Notes: a model not told the origin generated them from the sequence alone. A DNA stretch of 64,000 nt from Bacteroidaceae bacterium (GCA_017965425.1 JAGCPY010000094.1:1-64000), one strand, 5' to 3'; counted from the first letter of the stretch, positions 54,812-62,770 are shown. Made by a program: numbers and translations.

Positions 54812-55549
54812 TTAGGTGTTCATTCCGCCGTCAATCTGGATCACTTGTCCGCTGACGTAGCTGCTGAGGTCAGAAGCGAGGAAGAGCGCCACATTGGCCA
54901 CATCCTCTGGCGTGCCGCCGCGACGGAGTGGAATCTTCTGCTTCCATTGTTCACGGACAGCGTCAGGCAGGGCGGCGGTCATGGCTGTCTCGATGAAGCC
55001 AGGGGCGATGGCGTTGGCACGGATGCCCTTTGGCCCCATCTCCTGTGCAATGCTCTTGGCCAAGGCTATCATGCCGGCCTTGGAAGCGGCGTAGTTGGCC
55101 TGCCCGGCATTTCCGTGTACGCCTACGACGCTGGCCATGTTTATGATGCTGCCGCCACGCTGACGCATCATCACCGGCACGACGGCGTGAATGAAGTTGA
55201 AGGCCGACTTGAGGTTGACGCCAATGACGGCATCCCACTGTTGTTCGGTCATGCGCAGCATCAGGCCGTCCTTGGTGATGCCGGCATTGTTGACCAGCAC
55301 GTCAATGGCTCCAAAGTCTTCCTTCACTTGCTTGATCAGTTCCTCTGTCTCGGCAAAGTCGGCTGCGTTGCTGGCATAGCTCTTAGCCTTGACACCGAGG
55401 GCGGCAATCTCGGCTTGTGTATCCTCGTTCACGGCGAGGTCTGTGAATGCGATGTTGGCGCCTTCGGCGGCGAAACGTAGGGCAATGGCCTTGCCAATGC
55501 CCCGTGCAGCTCCTGTGATGAGGGCTGTCTTACCTTCTAATAATCTCAT
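54812..55549 (-). CDS. fabG: 3-oxoacyl-[acyl-carrier-protein] reductase
   Basis: The 245-aa short-chain dehydrogenase reduces beta-ketoacyl-ACP with NADPH in fatty acid synthesis. Motifs are TGAARGIGKAIALRFA (cofactor), DVLVNNAGITKDGLML, the catalytic Ser in IINMASVVG, YAASKAGMIALAK with Tyr and Lys, and IAPGFIETAMT. It ends SSYVSGQVIQIDGGMNT, a typical FabG tail. A tetR gene begins 34 nt upstream on the same strand. Confidence 0.95.
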   Translation of the reverse strand: MRLLEGKTALITGAARGIGKAIALRFAAEGANIAFTDLAVNEDTQAEIAALGVKAKSYASNAADFAETEELIKQVKEDFGAIDVLVNNAGITKDGLMLRMTEQQWDAVIGVNLKSAFNFIHAVVPVMMRQRGGSIINMASVVGVHGNAGQANYAASKAGMIALAKSIAQEMGPKGIRANAIAPGFIETAMTAALPDAVREQWKQKIPLRRGGTPEDVANVALFLASDLSSYVSGQVIQIDGGMNT

Positions 55550-55583
55550 AGTATATGTTATCAGATTTATGAGTATTTGCGAG

Positions 55584-56177
55584 TTACATCCCTACTTTCA
55601 TCCCTAAGGCTCTTTGCAAAATCTTGGTGACGATGGGGCGGCTGGCATTGATGTCCATGCCAATGCCCAGACGACCGTAGATATAAGGTATCTCCAGCCC
55701 TTTGGCACACGCTTGGATGATGTCGGTATAGAACATGAGGTCGTCTATCTCGAAGACACCTGCGTGAAGTCCTTCCTCGAGCGTCTTGGCGAAGATGTCA
55801 CGTTCTTTTTTGTCGTACTTCTTCCTCACACGTTCCACTTGCCAGATGTTGCGGAAGAATTCTGCCCGCAGGTTACCGTTCCGTTCGACGGCCTCTTTCA
55901 TTAAACTCAAGTGAGCGAAAACGAGTTCCACCAGTTTCTCCAGGGGAGGCAGGTTCCGACGGGCGACGGCCAAGAAGGTGGAGGCAATGCGTGTGAGTTC
56001 CCCGTCAATGACCGCCGAATAAATCTCATCCTTGTTCTTGAAATAGGTGTAAAGCGTGCGGCGTCCCTTGCCCGAGGCTTCGGCAATGTCGTTCATCGTT
56101 GTGCTGTCGAGTCCTTGTTTGGCGAACAGGCGGCGGGCCACGTCCACCAGCAATTGTCGGGTTTTCAGTTGTGGCAT
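55584..56177 (-). CDS. TetR-family transcriptional regulator
   Basis: In the 197-aa protein residues 8-55 form the TetR DNA-binding domain (LLVDVARRLFAKQGLDSTTM then NDIAEASGKGRRTLYTYFKN, the recognition helix being GKGRRTLYTYF). The rest is a helical ligand-binding domain without further identity. It is first in a unit with fabG, so control of lipid synthesis or envelope stress is a fair guess. The effector is unknown. A promoter is visible at 56203-56233. Confidence 0.9.
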   Translation of the reverse strand: MPQLKTRQLLVDVARRLFAKQGLDSTTMNDIAEASGKGRRTLYTYFKNKDEIYSAVIDGELTRIASTFLAVARRNLPPLEKLVELVFAHLSLMKEAVERNGNLRAEFFRNIWQVERVRKKYDKKERDIFAKTLEEGLHAGVFEIDDLMFYTDIIQACAKGLEIPYIYGRLGIGMDINASRPIVTKILQRALGMKVGM

Positions 56178-56202
56178 AAGTCCAAGTACTGATTTGACGA
56201 CG

Positions 56203-56233
56203 CAAAAATAAGCGAATGGTTTGGTTCACGCAA
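56203..56233 (-). promoter_or_regulatory. Promoter of tetR-fabG
   Basis: Minus-strand TTG (56231-56233), 20 nt, TATTTTTG (56203-56210), 26 nt before the ATG. Confidence 0.65.
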
Positions 56234-56302
56234 GAAAACGCCCGCCATTTTTTGCGCACGTGTGCAAAAAAAGACCAAAAAGTATAGTTTTTTCCACAAA
56301 TA

Positions 56303-56334
56303 TTTGGCCATTCCACAAAAAAGACATACCTTTG
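56303..56334 (+). promoter_or_regulatory. Promoter of tRNA-Met
   Basis: TTTG (56303-56306), 20 nt, TACCTTTG (56327-56334), 26 nt before the tRNA 5' end. Confidence 0.8.
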
Positions 56335-56359
56335 CACCCGCAAACAAGAAAACGAACAT

Positions 56360-56432
56360 CGCGGAGTGGAGCAGTTGGTAGCTCGCCAGGCTCATAACCT
56401 GGAGGTCGCTCGTTCGAGTCGAGCCTCCGCAA
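56360..56432 (+). tRNA. tRNA-Met (CAT), probably the initiator
   Basis: A 73-nt cloverleaf: acceptor CGCGGAG with CTCCGCA, where the first pair is C-A and unpaired, as in initiator tRNAs. The D arm is GAGCAGTTGGTAGCTC, the anticodon arm CCAGG-CTCATAA-CCTGG, the T arm GCTCGTTCGAGTCGAGC and the discriminator A. The anticodon stem has only two of the three G-C pairs usual for initiators. No CCA is encoded. Confidence 0.92.
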
Positions 56433-56437
56433 CTCAG

Positions 56438-56478
56438 AAAGAAGAGAGACAACAAGCCGTTGCCTCTCTTCTTTTTTT
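56438..56478 (+). terminator. Rho-independent terminator of tRNA-Met
   Basis: Stem AAGAAGAGAG/CTCTCTTCTT (56439-56448, 56464-56473), then a T-run, 6 nt after the tRNA. Confidence 0.85.
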
Positions 56479-56579
56479 GTGGCGCTTCCCTGCCGACGCT
56501 CATCCACGCTCCAACAACTTTTTGCAGACGGCCCTCAACATTTTCCCCAAGAAGGTGAAGTGTTTTCGAGAATAATCAC

Positions 56580-56587
56580 TACTTTTG
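56580..56587 (+). promoter_or_regulatory. -7 promoter box of dnaG
   Basis: TACTTTTG, 14 nt before the ATG at 56602, so a very short leader. A -33 TTG is not evident. Confidence 0.5.
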
Positions 56588-56601
56588 CCGCCGTTAAGCT
56601 T

Positions 56602-58647
56602 ATGATTGACCGTCTGACCGTTGATAGAATACTGGATGCGGCGAACATCGTGGATGTCGTCTCGGACTTCGTAACCCTCAGACGCGCAGGGGCGAACCTG
56701 AAGGGGCTGTGTCCTTTTCACGACGACCGCACGCCGTCTTTCATGGTGTCGCCATCGAAGAATATCTGTAAGTGCTTTGCCTGTGGAAAAGGCGGAACGC
56801 CCGTCCATTTCATCATGGAGCACGAACAACTCTCCTACCCCGACGCGCTTCGCTATCTGGCCAAGAAGTACCACATCGAAATCAAGGAACGCGAACAGAC
56901 CGACGAGGAAAAGGCCGAACAGAGCGAACGCGAGAGCTTGTTCATCGTCAACGAATGGGCTAACGAGTGGTTCCAACAGCAAATGAACGACACCGTCGAT
57001 GGCCGTGCCATCGGCTTGGCATATTTTCGCCAGCGTGGCTTCCGCGACGACCTCATCAAAAAGTTCCAACTCGGCTACTGCCCCGACAAATACGACGCGC
57101 AGTGGCAGGCGGGCAAGGCTGCCGGCTACAACGAGGATTTCTTGCTGAAGACAGGTCTTTGCATCCGAAACGAGGCGGGCAAGACCTACGACCGATTCCG
57201 AGCCCGCGTCATCTTCCCCATTCACACCATTTCCGGAAAGGTCGTTGGCTTCGGAGGCCGCGTGCTCGACAGCAGAACGAAGGGCGTGCAGGTGAAGTAC
57301 CAGAACTCACCAGAGTCGGTCATCTACTCCAAGAAGCGCGAACTCTACGGCCTGTTCTTTGCCAAGAAGGCGATTGTGAAGGAAGACCTCTGCTACCTTG
57401 TCGAAGGCTACACCGACGTGATGGCCATGCACCAGCAAGGCGTTGAAAACGTGGTGGCCAGCAGCGGAACGGCACTGACACATGAGCAGATACGCGCCAT
57501 CCACCGCTTTACCGAGAACATCGTGGTCATCTACGACGGCGACGCTGCCGGCATCAAGGCTTCGCAGAGAGGTATTGACATGTTGCTGGCCGAGGGCATG
57601 AGCGTCAAGCTACTCCTGCTGCCCGACGGCGACGACCCCGATAGCTTCGCCCGCAAACATACGGCCACCGACTATCAGCAGTATTTGCGCGAACATCAAG
57701 TCGATTTCATCCGCTTCAAGACAGATCTTCTGCTCGACGAGGCACAGGGCGACCCCATCAAGCTCTCGCGGCTGGTGAACAATATCGTGGACAGCCTCGC
57801 CGTCATCCCCGACGAAATCACGCGTACCTTTTATATTAAAGAGACATCCCAGATGTTGTCGCTCGAAGAGCGCATCATCACCAGCGCCGTGGCAAAGGTC
57901 AGGAAGAAGCTCAGAGAAGAAAGGTTAAAAGAAAACAGCCGAAAAGCAGACCCCTCCCCCGCGCTTCCTGCCGGGGAAGGAGCAGAAACGGCTGAAGATA
58001 CCGCTCCACCGCCTTCGGAAGAAATCATTCCTTCCTTGACAGAACAGACGGAAACAGTGTCCACCGTCAGCGTCAAGCCCACGACTTCGTCGTCCCGCGT
58101 TCTCCAAGCGGAGCGTCTGCTGGTGCAGATGCTGGTACGTTACGGTGAACAAGTGATGTGCAACGTGGAGGACGAGAACGGCGAACCGCAACCCCTGACG
58201 GTGGTCGAGTATGTTCAGTATTCGCTCACGCAAGACCAGTTGGAGCTGCGCGACCCGCTGCACCGGCAGATTCTCGAAGAAGCGCAAGAGCATTTGCACG
58301 AAGAAGGTTTCCGTTCGGCCCGCTACTTCGAGAACCATCCCGAAATCGCCGTGGCCGACCTGGCCAACGAACTCGGGCATGACTCCGAGACGCTCAGCAA
58401 AATTCATGAAAAAGGCATTCCCGTGAAGCCCGAAGAGGAGCGGCTGGTGGAACTGCTTCCACACCTGGTGGCCGACTACAAGCTGGCCATCATCGACGAC
58501 GAGCTGCAGCAGATTGTGTTACAGACAAAAGACCCCGCCGTGCTGGCTGACAAGGAACGCTGTACGGATCTGATGCTCCGCTATCAAGAAAAGAAGAAAA
58601 TCCAGGCAGAGCTGGGACGTCAACGGGGAGACCGTGTCATCCTCTGA
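56602..58647 (+). CDS. dnaG: DNA primase
   Basis: The 681-aa enzyme makes RNA primers at the replication fork. Domains: CHC2 zinc finger (LCPFHDDRTPSFMVSP, then KCFACGKGG), and a catalytic core with Toprim (LVEGYTDVMAMHQ, IVVIYDGDAAGIKA). A C-terminal helical DnaB-binding region follows. I chose the ATG at 56602, after the promoter box; the longer frame from 56479 lies upstream of it. Residues about 450-485 (NSRKADPSPALPAGEGAE) are encoded by a GC-rich palindromic repeat inserted in frame between the Toprim and C-terminal regions, which may act as an extra linker. Confidence 0.95.
   Translation: MIDRLTVDRILDAANIVDVVSDFVTLRRAGANLKGLCPFHDDRTPSFMVSPSKNICKCFACGKGGTPVHFIMEHEQLSYPDALRYLAKKYHIEIKEREQTDEEKAEQSERESLFIVNEWANEWFQQQMNDTVDGRAIGLAYFRQRGFRDDLIKKFQLGYCPDKYDAQWQAGKAAGYNEDFLLKTGLCIRNEAGKTYDRFRARVIFPIHTISGKVVGFGGRVLDSRTKGVQVKYQNSPESVIYSKKRELYGLFFAKKAIVKEDLCYLVEGYTDVMAMHQQGVENVVASSGTALTHEQIRAIHRFTENIVVIYDGDAAGIKASQRGIDMLLAEGMSVKLLLLPDGDDPDSFARKHTATDYQQYLREHQVDFIRFKTDLLLDEAQGDPIKLSRLVNNIVDSLAVIPDEITRTFYIKETSQMLSLEERIITSAVAKVRKKLREERLKENSRKADPSPALPAGEGAETAEDTAPPPSEEIIPSLTEQTETVSTVSVKPTTSSSRVLQAERLLVQMLVRYGEQVMCNVEDENGEPQPLTVVEYVQYSLTQDQLELRDPLHRQILEEAQEHLHEEGFRSARYFENHPEIAVADLANELGHDSETLSKIHEKGIPVKPEEERLVELLPHLVADYKLAIIDDELQQIVLQTKDPAVLADKERCTDLMLRYQEKKKIQAELGRQRGDRVIL
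57951..57985. repeat. GC-rich repeat inserted in frame in dnaG
   Basis: CCCCTCCCCCGCGCTTCCTG followed by CCGGGGAAGGAG is a degenerate member of the CCCCTCCCTGC family, translated as PSPALPAGEG. Confidence 0.45.
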
Positions 58648-58651
58648 ATCT

Positions 58652-59056
58652 TCACCGACCAGCTTTCGTCAGCGAATCTTCGAGCATCTGCTGACGATAG
58701 GCATCCCGCAACAGTTCGTTGAAAGTCTTTTCCTTGTCATAATCTTCCAACGATTTCAAACTGCGCTTGCGCCGTTTCTCACGCCGACGAGCCTTGATGG
58801 CAAAAGGATGTGTGATCTTGTCGTTAATGCCTGGCAAGAGTTTCTCCAGCACCTCGCCCAAGGAAGGAACTTTCACGCCCCCAAAACGCTGCTGAATTGA
58901 GCGGTCTATGGCCTCTTCCACAGGCAGTTTACTATTAGGTCTGACCGTCACTTCCCGCAGTGTGTCGGTACGCAACGAATCTGCAGCCAACGAATCTGCG
59001 ACAGACGAGGACTGCAACCACGGCAAAAGCGAGAAGACAAACACTAACACAAACAT
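58652..59056 (-). CDS. Small exported protein with basic C-terminal region (134 aa)
   Basis: From the ATG at 59056 the product starts MFVLVFVFSLLPWLQSSSVA, a signal-like hydrophobic stretch, then ADSLAADSLRTDTL and VEEAIDRSIQQRFGGVKVP. A strongly basic IKARRREKRRKRSLKSLEDY follows, with an acidic/amphipathic end. I chose this start because the TACCTTTG promoter box (59061-59068) lies just upstream and excludes the longer frame to 59113. It looks like a small conserved Bacteroidales protein, but I do not recognise a function. It converges on dnaG with a gap of only 4 nt. Confidence 0.65.
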   Translation of the reverse strand: MFVLVFVFSLLPWLQSSSVADSLAADSLRTDTLREVTVRPNSKLPVEEAIDRSIQQRFGGVKVPSLGEVLEKLLPGINDKITHPFAIKARRREKRRKRSLKSLEDYDKEKTFNELLRDAYRQQMLEDSLTKAGR

Positions 59057-59060
59057 GCTG

Positions 59061-59091
59061 CAAAGGTAAACCTTTCCACGCTGACAAGCAA
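59061..59091 (-). promoter_or_regulatory. Promoter of the 134-aa protein (leaderless)
   Basis: Minus-strand TTG (59089-59091), 20 nt, TACCTTTG (59061-59068). The box ends 4 nt before the ATG at 59056, so transcription probably starts at or within the start codon. Confidence 0.65.
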
Positions 59092-59173
59092 CCCTTTTCG
59101 GCTTTCTTCGCACTATTTACAGATTTTTTCACCTCATTAAGATTGCTTCGCGGCTTCACAGCTCAAACGGAAC

Positions 59174-59261
59174 GTCTATACCTTCCACACGGAACGTATA
59201 TACGTGTTGGCGGTCTTGTATATACGTGTCGGCAGTTTCGTATAGACGTGCGGGCGGAAGC
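59174..59261. repeat. 22-bp tandem repeat array, four units, without a palindromic element
   Basis: Units at 59174-59195, 59196-59217, 59218-59239 and 59240-59261 begin GTCTATACCTTC, GTATATACGTG, GTATATACGTG and GTATAGACGTG. A fifth start (GTATTGAG) follows. The array lies between divergent promoters of the 134-aa protein and the phosphopantetheinyl transferase. Confidence 0.85.
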
Positions 59262-59290
59262 GTATTGAGACAGATTTTGTCACGGAAAAA

Positions 59291-59322
59291 TTTGGTGGAA
59301 AGCGGGGGAAGGTCTATCTTTG
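59291..59322 (+). promoter_or_regulatory. Promoter of the phosphopantetheinyl transferase operon (leaderless)
   Basis: TTTG (59291-59294), 20 nt, TATCTTTG (59315-59322). The only plausible start, GTG at 59327, is 4 nt beyond the box. Confidence 0.7.
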
Positions 59323-59326
59323 TGGC

Positions 59327-60013
59327 GTGAAAGAGATATTGACACCCTGCTTTGACCGTTACCTCCCTGTCTGTGAGGGAAGCACGTCACAAGTGCACAT
59401 CTTGATGGCAGACATTTCCGCCCTGCTGTCCGACGAGGCTTTGCAGGCAGAAGCCGCCAGCCGCCTCTCCGAGAGCCGGCGGACACGGACACAGGCGATG
59501 GGCAATGTCCGCAGCCGCTGTCTCAGCCTGGGCGTGGGGCTGTTGCTGGATCAGCTGCTGGCCGAGGTGGGCTTGCGCGAACGCGACATGGAATATACAG
59601 AAGGTCCGCACGGGAAGCCTGAAATCAAGCGAGAATGTTTAGGTTCCGGCATGAGCGTTGTGGCGTTCAACCTGTCACATTCTGTCTCTATGGTTGCCGC
59701 CGCCTTGCTGGCGGATGCCGACGGCTACGCAATCGGGATTGACATACAACGGATTACACGATACCGCCCCGAACTTGTCCGCCGAGCCTTCCCTGCATCG
59801 GCACGTGAACAGCTGGCAGCAGCCACAAACGACACCGACCGCGAACAGCTGTTTGCCAAGATGTGGAGCCGGAACGAAGCATACGCCAAGGCAACAGGCG
59901 ACGGATTGCAGATGCCATCTCCCATTCCTCCAAGCAATGCAGTGTTCTTCGACTTTCAGGTAGGCGAAGACTACTGGAGCACTTTGTGCATCCTCTCGCC
60001 ATCCACCCCTTAA
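59327..60013 (+). CDS. 4'-phosphopantetheinyl transferase (Sfp type)
   Basis: The 228-aa enzyme transfers phosphopantetheine from CoA to carrier proteins. Family features are GPHGKPEI (the substrate loop), AFNLSHSVSMVAAAL, YAIGIDIQRITRY (metal-binding GxDxx, here GIDI), and KMWSRNEAYAKATGDG, a variant of the W(S/T)xKEAxxK motif in which Arg-Asn replaces Lys before Glu. The start is GTG at 59327, only 4 nt past the promoter box, so the mRNA is probably leaderless. It heads an operon with the acid phosphatase and SIMPL genes. Confidence 0.85.
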   Translation: MKEILTPCFDRYLPVCEGSTSQVHILMADISALLSDEALQAEAASRLSESRRTRTQAMGNVRSRCLSLGVGLLLDQLLAEVGLRERDMEYTEGPHGKPEIKRECLGSGMSVVAFNLSHSVSMVAAALLADADGYAIGIDIQRITRYRPELVRRAFPASAREQLAAATNDTDREQLFAKMWSRNEAYAKATGDGLQMPSPIPPSNAVFFDFQVGEDYWSTLCILSPSTP

Positions 60014-60043
60014 ACATATTCTCAACAAGATAAAGACAGACCT

Positions 60044-61342
60044 ATGAAAAGAAACAGAATCGCAGGCATTGTGGGATTGCTGCTCTGCCTCTTCCCGCTA
60101 TCCTCCACCGCCCAGAAGTCTGCATACGAGGAGATTGCGGCCAACCGCTTCCTCTGCGGAAGTAATCACCTCGACTACGACAACTATCCCGCCAAGACAC
60201 CACTGACCCCTGCACCGAAAGGCTATGAACCATACTATCTGACCCACTACGGCAGGCATGGCGCCCGTTGGCTGTTGGGCGACGGCGAGTATTCCGGGCC
60301 GATGAACGTGCTGCGGAAAGCCGCAGAGCAGGACAAGCTTTCGGCCAAGGGTGCCGAGGTCTTGAAGCAGCTGGAGAAGTTCTATCCGACAACGCTCAAA
60401 CGGCTGGGCGACCTCACGACCGTCGGCGAACGTCAGCACCACGGCATAGGACGACGCATGGTTCGGAATTTTCCCGAAATCTTCAAACGGCGCAATGTCT
60501 CCATTGACGCCCGCAGCACCGTCGTCGTCCGTTGCATTCTCTCGATGACCGCCGAGTGTGAGGAACTGGCCGCCGCCAACCCCACGGCACGCATCCACAA
60601 CGATGTTAGCGAGGCGTTCCAGTATTACCTCAACGCTCCGTGGCCGAAGCTGTTAGGAGAGCAGAACCGACGCGGCACGTCCATCAGGCAAGAGAACCGC
60701 AAGCGGTGGACACATCCCGAGCGGCTGATGAGCGTGCTCTTCACCGACGAGGAGTGGGCAAAGGACAGCGTAGATGCCAACGGCTTCATGCGTTCACTGT
60801 TCTACATCGCCAACAATATGCAAAGCCACGACACCGACATCGACCTGCTGTCGCTCTTCACGAATGAAGAGCTGTACGACCTATGGCGTATCAAGAACGT
60901 CGATTGGTACCTCAGCTACGGAGCCGCTCCCCAGACGGGACGCGTGATGCCGTTCAGTCAGGCAGCGCTGCTGCGCAACATCATCCAGACGGCAGACACG
61001 GTGCGGAACGTGCAGGCGACTTTACGCTTCGGCCACGAAGTCTGTGTCCTGCCGCTGGCCTGCCTGCTGGAACTGGGCGACTGCGGCATATCGGTGGACA
61101 ATCTCGATGAGCTCGACCAGAAGTGGCGTAACTACAACATCTTCCCGATGGCTTGCAACATCCAGCTCGTCTTCTACCGACCGACGAAGGGAAAGACAGG
61201 CGAAATCCTCGTCAAGGCCTTGCTGAACGAGCGCGAGATGTCGCTGCCCGTGGCACCATATAGCTACCCCTACTACCGATGGCACGACCTTCGCGGTTAC
61301 TACCTGAAGAAGCTCAACGACTTCGAGGCAAAGCTATATTAG
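60044..61342 (+). CDS. Exported histidine acid phosphatase (clade 2, MINPP/phytase-like)
   Basis: The 432-aa protein has a signal peptide (GLLLCLFPLSSTAQ). The catalytic motif is LTHYGRHGARWLL (RHGxR), near residue 68, and the proton-donor region is LRFGHEVCVLPLACLL (HE). Family members remove phosphate from inositol phosphates or other monoesters. Bacteroidetes include known extracellular MINPP-type phytases, and the length fits. The substrate is not certain; RHGARW differs from the RHGTR common in MINPPs. It lies 30 nt after the transferase gene and 34 nt before the SIMPL gene. Confidence 0.82.
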   Translation: MKRNRIAGIVGLLLCLFPLSSTAQKSAYEEIAANRFLCGSNHLDYDNYPAKTPLTPAPKGYEPYYLTHYGRHGARWLLGDGEYSGPMNVLRKAAEQDKLSAKGAEVLKQLEKFYPTTLKRLGDLTTVGERQHHGIGRRMVRNFPEIFKRRNVSIDARSTVVVRCILSMTAECEELAAANPTARIHNDVSEAFQYYLNAPWPKLLGEQNRRGTSIRQENRKRWTHPERLMSVLFTDEEWAKDSVDANGFMRSLFYIANNMQSHDTDIDLLSLFTNEELYDLWRIKNVDWYLSYGAAPQTGRVMPFSQAALLRNIIQTADTVRNVQATLRFGHEVCVLPLACLLELGDCGISVDNLDELDQKWRNYNIFPMACNIQLVFYRPTKGKTGEILVKALLNEREMSLPVAPYSYPYYRWHDLRGYYLKKLNDFEAKLY

Positions 61343-61376
61343 TCACACTATTCACCTTCTAACATAAAGATAAGCT

Positions 61377-62099
61377 ATGAAATCCATCAATTTCCAGTTC
61401 ATGGGCGAGGCAATCGTACTCGCCATCGGGCTCTTCTTAGGCGGAAGAGCCGTGAAACAAGGCATTGTGCAGTTCAAGGAAATGGACCGCACCGTCACCG
61501 CAAAAGGCCTTTCCGAGAAAGAGGTGCTGGCCGACAAGGCCACTTGGCCACTGAAGTTCAAGGAATTGGGCAATGATCCAGCCGAACTCTACAATCGCAT
61601 CGAGACCAACACCCAAGCCATCGTCAGCTTCCTGAAAAACGGCGGCTTCAAGGACGAGGAAATCACCGTGGCACCACCGACGCTTGTTGACCAGCAGGCC
61701 AACATGAGCTACAGCCACGAGACCGTACGTTTCCGCTACAAGGCCAACTGTGTCGTCACGGTCGTCTCAAAGAACGTGGAGCTCGTGCGTAAAATGGTCA
61801 GCCGCCAGACAGAACTGATGCGGCAGGGAGTGACTATCGTGGGCGAAGAGTACGGCGAAGGCTCCGTCGTCACGTATGAATTCACGGGCCTGAACACCAT
61901 CAAGCCAGAGATGATTTCCGAGGCCGTGAAGAATGCCCGCAGCACAGCCGACCGCTTTGCCGAGGACTCGCAGAGCAAGCTCGGTAAAATCCGTACCGCC
62001 GACCAAGGTCAGTTCTCCATAGAAAGCCGCGACCAGAACACGCCGTGGATCAAGAGCGTGCGCGTCGTTTCGACGGTCGTGTTCAACCTGAAGGATTGA
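61377..62099 (+). CDS. SIMPL-domain (DUF541) protein
   Basis: The 240-aa protein has an N-terminal membrane anchor or uncleaved signal (GEAIVLAIGLFLGGRAVKQG). The SIMPL domain starts near residue 38 (RTVTAKGLSEKEVLADKATW) and includes YRYKANCVVTVVSKNVELV-like strands and TAEGQFSIES-like AxARAD variants (here FAEDSQSKLGKI). SIMPL proteins (e.g. BP26) form ring-shaped channel-like periplasmic assemblies. Function here is unknown. It is the last gene of its operon, and a terminator follows. Confidence 0.85.
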   Translation: MKSINFQFMGEAIVLAIGLFLGGRAVKQGIVQFKEMDRTVTAKGLSEKEVLADKATWPLKFKELGNDPAELYNRIETNTQAIVSFLKNGGFKDEEITVAPPTLVDQQANMSYSHETVRFRYKANCVVTVVSKNVELVRKMVSRQTELMRQGVTIVGEEYGEGSVVTYEFTGLNTIKPEMISEAVKNARSTADRFAEDSQSKLGKIRTADQGQFSIESRDQNTPWIKSVRVVSTVVFNLKD

Positions 62100-62108
62100 C
62101 GAAAAAAG

Positions 62109-62145
62109 AAGCCTGTGCAAATCTGAACACAGGCTCCTTTTTTTT
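62109..62145 (+). terminator. Rho-independent terminator of the SIMPL operon
   Basis: Stem AGCCTGTG/CACAGGCT (62110-62117, 62128-62135) is followed by CCTTTTTTTT. The convergent AraC gene ends at the T-run. Confidence 0.85.
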
Positions 62146-62539
62146 AAATGCCTTTTCTCACTTCTCCTGGCGTGTGGCCGAACTTCTTCTTGAAAATGGC
62201 AGAGAAGTGCGAAACGTTCTTGAAGCCCACGTCAAAGCAGGCATCCGACACGCGACGTCCCCTCTTCAGCAACTCATAAGCTGCCCGAAGGCGGCGGTCA
62301 GTGAGCCAACGCTCTGGTGAGAGTTCGCTCATCCGCTTGAAGTCACGCTTAAATGTCGAAAGGCTGCGACCCGAGGCCCGCGCAAATTCGCTCATAGACA
62401 TGTCGCTCTTGTAGTTCTTCTCCATGAAGTCCTGCAAGTCAATCTTCCTGCTCTTCAACCCTGGGGCATAGCCGTAGGCACTGGCAAGAGAAGCGCGCAC
62501 GTCTCCGTTGGATGTTTTGTGGGTGTTTTCGGACATCAT
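62144..62539 (-). CDS. AraC-family DNA-binding protein, HTH only
   Basis: From the ATG at 62539 (a second ATG follows at 62536) this 131-aa protein has only the two-helix-turn-helix AraC domain: FMEKNYKSDMSMSEFARASG, RSLSTFKRDFKRMSELSPER, then VSDACFDVGFKNVSHFSAIF and KKKFGHTPGEVRK. The TATCTTTG promoter box at 62615-62622 excludes the longer frame to 62644. The usual N-terminal sensor of about 150-180 aa is absent, so this is either a stand-alone binder or a shortened gene. It is divergent from rhaM, which suggests (but does not prove) rhamnose-linked control. Confidence 0.82.
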   Translation of the reverse strand: MMSENTHKTSNGDVRASLASAYGYAPGLKSRKIDLQDFMEKNYKSDMSMSEFARASGRSLSTFKRDFKRMSELSPERWLTDRRLRAAYELLKRGRRVSDACFDVGFKNVSHFSAIFKKKFGHTPGEVRKGI

Positions 62540-62614
62540 GTTGGGTTCCGGGTCTTTTACTGTTAATAGGAATAAATGAAATAGTTGGAAAGGTCTTTTT
62601 TCCACCTTGCGCTG

Positions 62615-62622
62615 CAAAGATA
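62615..62622 (-). promoter_or_regulatory. -7 promoter box of the AraC-type gene
   Basis: Minus-strand TATCTTTG, 75 nt before the ATG at 62539. Confidence 0.5.
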
Positions 62623-62770
62623 AGCGATTGAAATAGACAGGCATTTGTTTTACGGGTCAATTTTACAAATCCAATGCTTTTTATAGAGAAAGTCTGGAGA
62701 GAAAGGACTTTTTGCAACATTCAGAGCGCAAAAATGTGGAGAAAGGCTTCATCATACAGATACTTTTCAC

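Noticed and set aside
62540-62644. Longer N-terminus of the AraC-type protein
   Set aside because: It crosses the TATCTTTG box at 62615-62622 and has no recognisable sensor sequence.
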